From the NCBI RefSeq assembly GCF_013032505.1, contig NZ_WQCG01000001.1, forward strand, positions 62,001 to 126,000: DNA of 64,000 nucleotides. The letters run 5' to 3'. Positions 57,094 through 64,000 of this stretch are shown piece after piece. Under the pieces are notes generated by a model, which saw only the letters and a program-made list of their open reading frames with translations, searched no databases and was not told the origin of the DNA. The translations under genes were made by a program, and so were the position numbers. Each line of letters opens with the position of its first letter. Positions within the stretch are counted from its first letter, which is position 1. The stretch is from Ruegeria atlantica (GTDB lineage Bacteria; Pseudomonadota; Alphaproteobacteria; Rhodobacterales; Rhodobacteraceae).

Positions 57094-58344
57094 TTGTTCT
57101 TTGCAACGCATGTCAAACCACATTTGGCATCCATTCTAACTAGCAACACGCTGTTGACGGCGCGCAGGCGCGCGCGGGACTTAAAACACCAGGCCCTGAA
57201 CCGCCCGCGTGTTGTCCATTATTTTCATGATGCCTCTGACCCTTATTGTCACCTCACCGCACAGGTCTTGCGTCGGTTTCGAGACAAGTATGATGTCGAG
57301 CTTTGCCCGCATCTTATTTCAGGTCCTCCGGCAGAAGCTGTGCCAGATCCAGCAGCACATCAGCAAAACTCAATCAAAGATGCGGCACGGCTGGCTCGAA
57401 AGCTTGGCCTCAACGCGCCGGAGTGTACTGTTTTGCCCAAGGGTGCGATTGCTGCCTCAGAGAATTTAATGGCAGCCGATCTGAGGATTGGAGATTTTGT
57501 TGAGAATGTCCAAGGTATCAGCACGAGGCTGTGGCCCAACGGGGGCTTGCCATCTTCGGATCATCCCAATCCCGCTGCGCTGATGAAGGATGGCGATCAA
57601 AAGCTCTCAGAGCTTGGTCACTATATGGGCGGAACTTTTTATTACGAAGGTGAATGGTATTGGGGGATTGATCGTCTTCACTATCTTGAAAACCGGCTGC
57701 AGCTTGCCGGATTGGGTGCCAGTTCGCCACCGTTGGTTTCAATGCCTTCGGTTCAGATAGAGCAAGAGAAATCTCAAGATCAGAAAATCGAATTCTTCTT
57801 TTCATTTCGCAGCCCCTATTCATATCTGGCGTTTGACCGATCTGTTGAATTGGCACGCCACTATGATGCGCGGCTGGTTTTGCGCTCGGTGCTCCCGATG
57901 TTGATGCGCGGCTTGCCGGTTCCTCGGTCCAAGTCTTCCTACATTCTGCATGATTGCGCGCGCGAGGCGCGGCGATTGGGAATCCCATTTGGACGTATCT
58001 GCGATCCATTGGGAAAAGGGGTCGAACGTGGCTATGCCTTATTGGAGCATGCCGAGGCACAAAACAGGTTACCTGAGTTCTGTTCAGGCTTTTTACGCGC
58101 TGTTTGGTCTGAGGGGGTGAATGCTGCAACTGACAGGGGGCTACAGACAATTGTCGAAAACGCCGGTTTGGATTGGCAGAATGCGAAGCAGCACCTGAGT
58201 TCTGATCGTTGGCGAGATCGGGTAAAGATCAATCAGGACCGTCTGCAAGAGATTGGGTTGTGGGGTGTTCCAAGCTTCCGGGTCGCTGGGCAAAGTGTCT
58301 GGGGACAGGATCGTCTTTGGGCCGTTGAAGATTTGTTGATCTAA
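57094..58344 (+). CDS. Tandem DsbA-like (HCCA isomerase/GST-kappa) thioredoxin-fold protein
   Basis: A 416-residue protein with two thioredoxin-fold DsbA-like domains. Domain 1 begins with VVHYFHDASDPYCHLTAQVL near residue 40; domain 2 begins FFFSFRSPYSYLAFDRSV near residue 233 and ends GLWGVPSFRVAG. Domain 2 has the Ser-type active site of 2-hydroxychromene-2-carboxylate isomerase and kappa glutathione transferase, not CxxC; domain 1 has one Cys only. TTG start with AAAGGA upstream. Base composition is less GC-rich than neighbours. No signal peptide. Substrate unknown. Confidence 0.85.
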   Translation: MFFATHVKPHLASILTSNTLLTARRRARDLKHQALNRPRVVHYFHDASDPYCHLTAQVLRRFRDKYDVELCPHLISGPPAEAVPDPAAHQQNSIKDAARLARKLGLNAPECTVLPKGAIAASENLMAADLRIGDFVENVQGISTRLWPNGGLPSSDHPNPAALMKDGDQKLSELGHYMGGTFYYEGEWYWGIDRLHYLENRLQLAGLGASSPPLVSMPSVQIEQEKSQDQKIEFFFSFRSPYSYLAFDRSVELARHYDARLVLRSVLPMLMRGLPVPRSKSSYILHDCAREARRLGIPFGRICDPLGKGVERGYALLEHAEAQNRLPEFCSGFLRAVWSEGVNAATDRGLQTIVENAGLDWQNAKQHLSSDRWRDRVKINQDRLQEIGLWGVPSFRVAGQSVWGQDRLWAVEDLLI

Positions 58345-58345
58345 A

Positions 58346-58376
58346 AGAAAACGCCACACCAAAATGGTGTGGCGTT
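58346..58376. terminator. Bidirectional terminator between the thioredoxin-fold gene and gyrA
   Basis: A perfect 12-bp stem (58350-58361 with 58365-58376) with a 3-base loop. Read leftward it ends in a T-rich tail and is the gyrA terminator; the rightward T content is lower. Confidence 0.88.
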
Positions 58377-58399
58377 CAAAGAGTTTATATATCAGCGAT

Positions 58400-61129
58400 T
58401 TACGCTTCTTCGTCGTCGTCGTCAGCTTGATCAGCGATCCAGGCAACACTTACGACCACTTCACCTTTTCCGGTGTTGAAGACCTTCACACCGCCTGCCG
58501 ATCGCGACCGGAAGGAGATCCCTTCGACCGGGACACGGATCGACTGGCCCTTGGACGTCGCCAGCATGATCTGATCTTCGATATCAACTGGGAAGGACGC
58601 CACAAGTTCACCGCCTCGCATTGCCTTGTCCATCGCGGCCACGCCCATACCGCCGCGTCCTCGCACAGGGTAGTCATGGCTGGAACTCAACTTACCCGCG
58701 CCGCCAGCTGTGATCGTCAGGATCAAGTTCTCGGCCGCCGACATCTCGGCATAGCGCTCTTGTGGAAGTACGCTATCAGCATTGCCTTCGTCTTCGTCGC
58801 TGCCGGTATCATCCGTGACGCCGGCCATCAGACGGCGCATTTTCAGATAGGCGGCGCGCTCGTCCGAAGTGGCCTCAAAATGACGGATCACCGACATCGA
58901 CACAACACGGTCGCCATTAGACAACCTTATACCGCGCACACCGGTGGATTCGCGTGAGTTAAAGACGCGGACATCAGTGGTGCGGAACCGGATTGCGCGG
59001 CCCGAATTCGTGACCAGCATCACATCCTCGTCTTCCGAGCAAATGCGGGCATTCACCAGCTCAACATCCTCGGGCAGCTTCATCGCGATCTTGCCGTTGC
59101 GGCGGACATTGGTGAAGTCCGACAAGCGGTTACGCCGCACATCCCCGGCACTGGTGGCAAAGACGATCTGCAGGTTTTCCCACTCTTCATCCGGCACGTC
59201 CACGGGCATGATCGCCGCGATGGAAACGCCAGTTGGGATCGGCAGGATGTTTACGATCGCCTTGCCTTTGCCAGTCCGGCTGGACTGCGGCAGACGCCAG
59301 GTCTTGAGCTTGTAGACCATGCCTTCGGTGGTGAAGAACAGCAGTTGCGTATGGGTGTTGGCGACGAAGAGGTTGGTAACAACATCCTCTTCTTTGGTTT
59401 GCATTCCTGACAGGCCCTTGCCGCCACGTTTCTGAGCACGGAAATCGGCCAGCGGAGTACGCTTGATGTAACCGCCTGAAGTCACGGTGACGACCATGTC
59501 TTCACGTTCGATCAGGTCCTCGTCTTCCATGTCGCCAGACCAGTCGACGATTTCGGTGCGGCGGGGCACTGCGAACTGCTCGCGCACATCGCGCAACTCA
59601 TCGCCGATGATCGACATGATGCGCTCACGTGAGGACAGAATATCCAGGTATTCCTTGATCTTACCTGCCAATTCTTCCAGCTCGTCCGTGACCTCTTTGA
59701 CACCGATCTGGGTAAGCCTCTGCAGGCGCAGGTCGAGGATGGCGCGGGCTTGAATTTCGGTCAGGTTATACGTGCCGTCGTCGTTCATCTTGGACAGAGG
59801 GTCGTCGATCAGGCGCAGATAACCTTCAATCTCGGCTGCGGGCCAACGGCGCGTCATCAGCTTTTCACGCGCTTGCGCAGCGTCTGCCGATGAACGGATG
59901 GTAGCGACCACTTCGTCCACGTTCGATACAGCCACGGCCAGGCCACACAGAATGTGGCTGCGTTCGCGGGCTTTGCGCAAATCATAAGCGGTGCGGCGGG
60001 CAACGACGTCTTCGCGGAAGTCGATGAAAGAGGTCAGGAACCGGCGCAGAGTCAACTGTTCGGGGCGGCCACCGTTCAGGGCCAGCATGTTGCAACCAAA
60101 GGAGGTCTGCATTGGCGAGAAACGATAAAGTTGGTTCAACACCACCTCGGGGGTCGCATCGCGTTTCAGCTCGACTACGACGCGTACACCGTTACGGTCG
60201 GATTCGTCCTGAACGTGGGCAACGCCTTCGATGCGCTTCTCGCGCACGGCTTCGGCGATCTTTTCAATCATCGAGGCCTTGTTAACCTGATAGGGAATTT
60301 CGTCCACAACAATGGCATAACGGTCCCTGCGGATCTCTTCGACGCGGGTTTTGGCGCGGATGATGACGCTGCCACGGCCTTCCAGATACGCCTTGCGCGC
60401 GCCAGACCGGCCCAGCATCACGCCTCCTGTCGGAAAGTCAGGGCCGGGGACGTATTCGATTAGCTGCTCTGACGTCAGATCCGGATCGTCGATGAGTGCA
60501 AGCGTCGCATCAACAACTTCGCCAAGGTTGTGCGGGGGGATGTTCGTTGCCATACCGACGGCGATACCACCAGCACCATTGACTAGCATGTTCGGGAAAC
60601 GGGCGGGTAGAACCGTTGGTTCGCGGTCTTTGCCGTCGTAGTTGTCCTGAAAATCGACAGTCTCTTTTTCGATGTCGGCCAGCAGGGACGCGGCGGGTTT
60701 GTCCATACGTACTTCGGTATATCGCATGGCTGCAGGATTATCCCCGTCCATCGAACCAAAGTTGCCCTGACCATCCAACAAAGGCAGCGACATCGAGAAA
60801 TCCTGCGCCATCCGCACCAGCGCATCATAGATCGCGCTGTCACCATGCGGGTGGTATTTACCCATCACATCACCGACCGGGCGGGCCGATTTGCGGTACG
60901 CCTTGTCGTGGGTATTTCCCGTCTCGTGCATCGCATAAAGGATGCGCCGGTGAACCGGTTTCAAGCCGTCGCGCAGATCAGGGATCGCGCGGGATACGAT
61001 GACCGACATGGCATAGTCCAAATAGGACGTGCGCATCTCGGATTCGATTGACACCGTCGGGCCGTCATAAACAGGGCGCTCGGGCGGGGTTTCATCCATG
61101 TTTTCAGGAATTTCTGGCGTATCGCTCAC
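58400..61129 (-). CDS. gyrA: DNA gyrase subunit A
   Basis: Breakage-reunion subunit of gyrase, which introduces negative supercoils. The catalytic tyrosine is Tyr137 (AAMRYTEV). The quinolone-contact positions equal Ser98 and Asp102 ([12 protein letters not shown]), the susceptible type. The C-terminal beta-pinwheel begins after residue 545 with the gyrase-box [11 protein letters not shown]. 909 residues, normal. The start is GTG, upstream of which lie overlapping inverted repeats. It ends in an acidic tail ([10 protein letters not shown]). Confidence 0.97.
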   Translation of the reverse strand: MSDTPEIPENMDETPPERPVYDGPTVSIESEMRTSYLDYAMSVIVSRAIPDLRDGLKPVHRRILYAMHETGNTHDKAYRKSARPVGDVMGKYHPHGDSAIYDALVRMAQDFSMSLPLLDGQGNFGSMDGDNPAAMRYTEVRMDKPAASLLADIEKETVDFQDNYDGKDREPTVLPARFPNMLVNGAGGIAVGMATNIPPHNLGEVVDATLALIDDPDLTSEQLIEYVPGPDFPTGGVMLGRSGARKAYLEGRGSVIIRAKTRVEEIRRDRYAIVVDEIPYQVNKASMIEKIAEAVREKRIEGVAHVQDESDRNGVRVVVELKRDATPEVVLNQLYRFSPMQTSFGCNMLALNGGRPEQLTLRRFLTSFIDFREDVVARRTAYDLRKARERSHILCGLAVAVSNVDEVVATIRSSADAAQAREKLMTRRWPAAEIEGYLRLIDDPLSKMNDDGTYNLTEIQARAILDLRLQRLTQIGVKEVTDELEELAGKIKEYLDILSSRERIMSIIGDELRDVREQFAVPRRTEIVDWSGDMEDEDLIEREDMVVTVTSGGYIKRTPLADFRAQKRGGKGLSGMQTKEEDVVTNLFVANTHTQLLFFTTEGMVYKLKTWRLPQSSRTGKGKAIVNILPIPTGVSIAAIMPVDVPDEEWENLQIVFATSAGDVRRNRLSDFTNVRRNGKIAMKLPEDVELVNARICSEDEDVMLVTNSGRAIRFRTTDVRVFNSRESTGVRGIRLSNGDRVVSMSVIRHFEATSDERAAYLKMRRLMAGVTDDTGSDEDEGNADSVLPQERYAEMSAAENLILTITAGGAGKLSSSHDYPVRGRGGMGVAAMDKAMRGGELVASFPVDIEDQIMLATSKGQSIRVPVEGISFRSRSAGGVKVFNTGKGEVVVSVAWIADQADDDDEEA

Positions 61130-61146
61130 GTAAACTGCCCGTTTAT

Positions 61147-61201
61147 TGTGCTGGGTCTATATCTTGTGGATGTACCTTATCAGACCCGGCACATAAGGTG
61201 C
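61147..61201 (-). promoter_or_regulatory. Overlapping inverted repeats in the gyrA leader
   Basis: Two inverted repeats share sequence. One pairs 61147-61158 with 61182-61193 (12 bp, one wobble, 23-base loop). The other pairs 61172-61180 with 61193-61201 (9 bp, one wobble, 12-base loop). They compete for the same bases, so only one should form at a time. They lie 18 bases upstream of the GTG. Confidence 0.5.
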
Positions 61202-61322
61202 AAGCAAGCAGCGCAATCTGTGCAAAAAACACGCGTAACATCGGGGTAACATATTGTTAACCAAGGGTTAGGTGGTTTTCGTGTTATGCTGAAGAGACCT
61301 TGTAACAATTTTGGAGGTCCGC

Positions 61323-61592
61323 ATGGAGCAAAGCGAAACAGAACTGATGCTCAAGGGGTATGGGCTGACGACGGCCGAATTTTTTTACCACATGCCCGAT
61401 TATATTCACGTGCTCAATACATTCATCTGGCAGGATTACGACCTTGCGCCAGATCATCCCAAGCTATTCGATTTTATTGAATTCTGGAAGCGCGAGATCG
61501 AAGGACCGCTGCATTCGGTGCGGTTCACGCATCGCAAGATGGTCGCGCCTGGGGAATGGCGCAACGTAGTGGGCGAATTTCGGGTGAATTGA
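61323..61592 (+). CDS. usg: Usg protein family
   Basis: An 89-residue protein matching the alphaproteobacterial Usg family, first noticed beside a trp operon in Caulobacter. The segment GYGLTTAEFFYHMPDYIH and the closing LFDFIEFWKREIEGPLHSVR are typical. The ATG at 61323 has GGAGG upstream. The gene is divergent from gyrA. The function of the family is not established. Confidence 0.88.
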   Translation: MEQSETELMLKGYGLTTAEFFYHMPDYIHVLNTFIWQDYDLAPDHPKLFDFIEFWKREIEGPLHSVRFTHRKMVAPGEWRNVVGEFRVN

Positions 61593-61681
61593 CGCCCCGG
61601 GGCATCGGACCCAAACCCATATACATTTCCGACGCATTCGGTATCGTTGCGACCAAGATTGGTCACAAGCGGGAACACAGA

Positions 61682-62377
61682 ATGCCCAGAGTTTTATTGT
61701 TTGTAGCAGCTATTTGCCTTAGCGGGCCCGTTTCGGCCGAGGGCGTTCTTGATAAAATCAAGAAAGGCGCTGAAAACACGGCGGATGCCGTCGGGCGCGG
61801 GGCAGAAACAGTTGGGCAGACAATCCAAAAAGGGGCGAACGCGGTCGATGAAACCATCACGTCCACCTCTGATCTGTTATCCAATGAGGCGACGCCGGAA
61901 GAGACCCGTGCCAAGCTGGATATCATGGCCTCGGACGTATTGGCGCAGTTGCTTGCGGAAAATCCTGAAGCTCAGGCGCTTTATGATGTCAGTGCGGGCT
62001 ACGCAGTTTTCGATTCCCGCAAAGTTTCAGTTTTCCCTGTTTCCGCCGGATACGGTCGCGGTGTTGCCGTGGACAAGGAAACCGGTCAGCACGTCTACAT
62101 GAACATGGGAACCGGCGGCGTGGGCGCTGCCATCGGTATCGGCGGGTTCGAGACCAAATTTGTGATCCTGTTTGAAACGCAGTCAGATTTGGAAAGTTTC
62201 ATTGCCCACGGATATGACGCCACAGCGGAATCCGGTGCCATGTATGGTGAAGAGCGCACGGATGAAACGCTCAGGTTCACAGATGGGCGGTCGTTTTTCG
62301 TGCTTAGCAAAAAAGGTTGGCGCGTCTCGGCTGGGGCATCAGGCACGAAGTACTGGAAGTCACCCGAGCTGAACTGA
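61682..62377 (+). CDS. Secreted SYLF-domain protein with 11-residue amphipathic repeats
   Basis: A 231-residue protein. The signal peptide ends around residue 19 (GPVSA). Residues 28-60 consist of three consecutive 11-residue units starting [KR]GA (KGAENTADAVG, then RGAETVGQTIQ, then KGANAVDETIT); this spacing forms an amphipathic lipid-surface helix in synucleins and apolipoproteins. From residue 80 on the SYLF lipid-binding domain is clear (VSAGYAVFDSRKVSVFP, YMNMGTGGVGAAIG, SGTKYWKS). The ATG at 61682 makes the signal peptide; the open frame upstream overlaps usg. It abuts the stop of the radical SAM gene with no gap. Confidence 0.88.
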   Translation: MPRVLLFVAAICLSGPVSAEGVLDKIKKGAENTADAVGRGAETVGQTIQKGANAVDETITSTSDLLSNEATPEETRAKLDIMASDVLAQLLAENPEAQALYDVSAGYAVFDSRKVSVFPVSAGYGRGVAVDKETGQHVYMNMGTGGVGAAIGIGGFETKFVILFETQSDLESFIAHGYDATAESGAMYGEERTDETLRFTDGRSFFVLSKKGWRVSAGASGTKYWKSPELN

Positions 62378-63331
62378 TCAGCCCGAGCAGCTGGCGCCGC
62401 CCAAAACACAGAACTTTGCGCAATGCGGGTGGTTGAGGTGCACGTCAGCCTCGGCTTCGGCCAGTGTCGTGCCCATTTCAAACTCCGGTTCATAGGGCAA
62501 CAGTGTACAGGCCAGAACAGCAGGGCGATCCGCGCCCTTACGTTTGACTACCATTCGCGCATTCGAGCACATCACTGCCTCAGGCGTTTTGTTGAGAATG
62601 CCCCAGCAAGCTGTCGTGATTTCAGGAACTTCGACGGTTTCGTCCATCTCGGGGAACAGAACGGTCTGACCCGGATTATGCGCATTGATGTCGAAGTTAT
62701 GCTGTTTGAAGAACGTTTCATAACCGGCGCGGCTGTCGGCGTCGCTGTCGCCCCAAACAGTGCGGCCTGCGATTGCGATATTGAATCCATTGTCGCGAAG
62801 CCACTCCATCCCCGTGAGGGTCTTGTCAAAGCTGCCTTTGCCACGCTCTTCGTCATGCAGTTCGGGGCGAAAGTGGTCGACTGAAATCCGCAGGGTCAGC
62901 TTGGCCCCATAGTCGCGATTCAGATCCAGCAGCCCATCGCGCATCTTGCGGCGCATCATAGGCAGCATTGCATTCGTCAGGATCAAAACCTCATACCCGC
63001 GTTCCAACGCAACGCGAGTCATGTCGATCACTTCGGGGTTCATAAAGGGTTCGCCGCCTGTGAACCCAATCTCGCGCACCGGCCAGCCGCGGTCTTCGAT
63101 CTGGTCCAAATAATCGCGCACCTCTTCGGTGGTGATATAGACCAGCGCGTCATTAGATGGACTGCTCGCAATATAGCAATTGACGCATTCGATGTTGCAA
63201 AGGGTGCCGGTATTGAACCACAACGTCTCGGGGTTTTTCAGCGCTACTGACGCGCGGGTTTGTCCATCTGCTGTCACCAATTTGTTCTGAAACTTGCCGA
63301 TATTGGCGGTCTGAGGCGCGTTGTCTTTCAT
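62378..63331 (-). CDS. Radical SAM enzyme with extra C-terminal cysteines
   Basis: A 317-residue enzyme. The radical SAM cluster motif is CNIECVNC near residue 45 (Cx3Cx2C); FTGGEPFMNP is the SAM-binding GGE motif. C-terminal cysteines in the TACWG, VMCSNAR, LACTLLPY and HCAKFCVLGGASCSG segments could bind an auxiliary iron-sulphur cluster of the SPASM/Twitch sort. No peptide precursor or partner gene is visible nearby. It is divergent from zwf and convergent with the SYLF gene. Confidence 0.9.
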   Translation of the reverse strand: MKDNAPQTANIGKFQNKLVTADGQTRASVALKNPETLWFNTGTLCNIECVNCYIASSPSNDALVYITTEEVRDYLDQIEDRGWPVREIGFTGGEPFMNPEVIDMTRVALERGYEVLILTNAMLPMMRRKMRDGLLDLNRDYGAKLTLRISVDHFRPELHDEERGKGSFDKTLTGMEWLRDNGFNIAIAGRTVWGDSDADSRAGYETFFKQHNFDINAHNPGQTVLFPEMDETVEVPEITTACWGILNKTPEAVMCSNARMVVKRKGADRPAVLACTLLPYEPEFEMGTTLAEAEADVHLNHPHCAKFCVLGGASCSG

Positions 63332-63492
63332 TCCGGTATCCGGTTCTTTGAAGCTACTAATGATGTAGCCGGTCGACTCGGATTAGTTAAGTCAGGCAAA
63401 TGCCACCTGACAGAGTTTTGATGATGGGGGATTTACGCTGACCGATTGCGCTAACATTGGACATGCCCGGCGGGGCAAGATAAGGAAAAACC

Positions 63493-64000
63493 ATGGTTTC
63501 TCGCGTCATACCTGTTGATCCATTCGATCTCGTCATTTTTGGCGGGACCGGTGACTTGGCGCAACGAAAGATTCTACCAGCTCTGTTCCGACGCTTTTGT
63601 TCGGGGCAATGGGCTGAAGGTGTGCAAATCATAGGCGCGGCGCGCACGGTCCACGACCGTGTCGGGTTTCAGGCACTGGTCGCCGAATCGCTGCGTGCCC
63701 ATGCCGCTGCGCATTGCCATGACGAAGCTGCTTTGCGCGCGTTTCTGGAACGCGTCGACTATGTGACCCTCGACGGGTATTCCAATGAGGGCTGGGAACA
63801 GCTTGCCGACAAACTGAACCATGACCGCGTGCGAGCGTTTTATTTTTCTGTCGGCCCACGCCTGTTCGGACCATTGGCCGAGCGGATCAAGGCACATGAT
63901 CTGGCGACGCAAAATACGCGGATTGTTGTTGAAAAGCCCTTTGGTCACGATCTGGAAAGCGCAAAGTCATTGAACGCGACCCTGGCTGCGCATTTCAGAG
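63493..64000 (+). CDS. zwf: Glucose-6-phosphate 1-dehydrogenase, partial (N-terminal 169 aa)
   Basis: N-terminal part of G6PD, first step of the oxidative pentose phosphate and Entner-Doudoroff routes; the C-terminus is beyond the window. FGGTGDLAQRKILPALF is the nucleotide-binding motif (usual GASGDLAxRK), and RIVVEKPFGHDL carries the conserved EKPFG. TAAGGA lies upstream of the ATG. It is divergent from the radical SAM gene. Confidence 0.95.
   Translation, partial: MVSRVIPVDPFDLVIFGGTGDLAQRKILPALFRRFCSGQWAEGVQIIGAARTVHDRVGFQALVAESLRAHAAAHCHDEAALRAFLERVDYVTLDGYSNEGWEQLADKLNHDRVRAFYFSVGPRLFGPLAERIKAHDLATQNTRIVVEKPFGHDLESAKSLNATLAAHFR

Noticed and set aside
58950..61129. Possible quinolone-resistance changes in gyrA
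   Set aside because: The key positions are Ser98 and Asp102, the ordinary susceptible residues.

Overview
The window reads as chromosome from an alphaproteobacterium of the Rhodobacteraceae, most likely the Roseobacter group. The main evidence is gene order: dusB(nifR3)-ntrB-ntrC-ntrY-ntrX, then trkA-trkH-hfq-hflX; a fused ispDF next to pgpA and cinA; radA-cvpA near purF; and alr next to an MlaE/MlaF transporter pair. Other evidence is the GC-rich coding style, the Rhodobacter-type NtrC without a GAFTGA loop, and a HemB with the Asp-type metal-site sequence. Both ends cut a gene: an SDR oxidoreductase on the left and zwf on the right. I see no rRNA, tRNA, CRISPR array, insertion sequence, integrase or prophage.

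Layout. 0-17.2 kb is mostly minus strand: SDR, a small GspC/PilP-like protein and purF. A lower-GC insert at about 2.4-3.9 kb carries a DnaJ-type zinc-finger mini-protein and a Popeye-domain protein. Then come cvpA, radA, a membrane coiled-coil protein, pqiA-like, a small membrane protein, mlaF, mlaE and alr, followed by a GNAT gene on plus, dnaB, pyrE, amt, cinA/pncC, pgpA and ispDF. 17.3-30 kb is the plus-strand nitrogen and potassium block: dusB-ntrBC, ntrYX, trkAH, hfq, hflX and a small monooxygenase, with one lipoprotein gene reversed inside it. 30-45 kb is mixed: NTF2-like protein, penicillin acylase, SYLF lipoprotein, hemB, a membrane protein with mfd, an SH3-like/TPR pair, an MFS exporter, and a FrnE/acyl-CoA ligase/XRE-cupin cluster. 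45-64 kb holds an orphan YejA-type binding protein, a probable small RNA, bdhA-patatin, DUF502, psuG-psuK-thiE-like, trmJ, ctaA, a carboxypeptidase, a double thioredoxin-fold protein, gyrA, usg, a second SYLF protein, a radical SAM protein and zwf.

How the parts connect. Nitrogen control is concentrated here: two sensor-regulator pairs and, elsewhere in the window, the ammonium channel Amt. A shared T-rich sequence lies upstream of both dusB-ntrBC and amt. Cell-envelope lipid handling is represented by MlaE/MlaF, PqiA, two SYLF proteins, PgpA and a patatin. DNA replication and repair genes (dnaB, gyrA, mfd, radA) are spread across the window.

The most interesting non-ordinary signals are a candidate sRNA with its own promoter and terminator (48118-48227), competing inverted repeats in the gyrA leader, a hairpin touching the ribosome-binding site of the double thioredoxin-fold gene, a probable leaderless regulator mRNA, and the bacterial Popeye protein. 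All functional statements come from motif and family recognition by eye; no database search was run.
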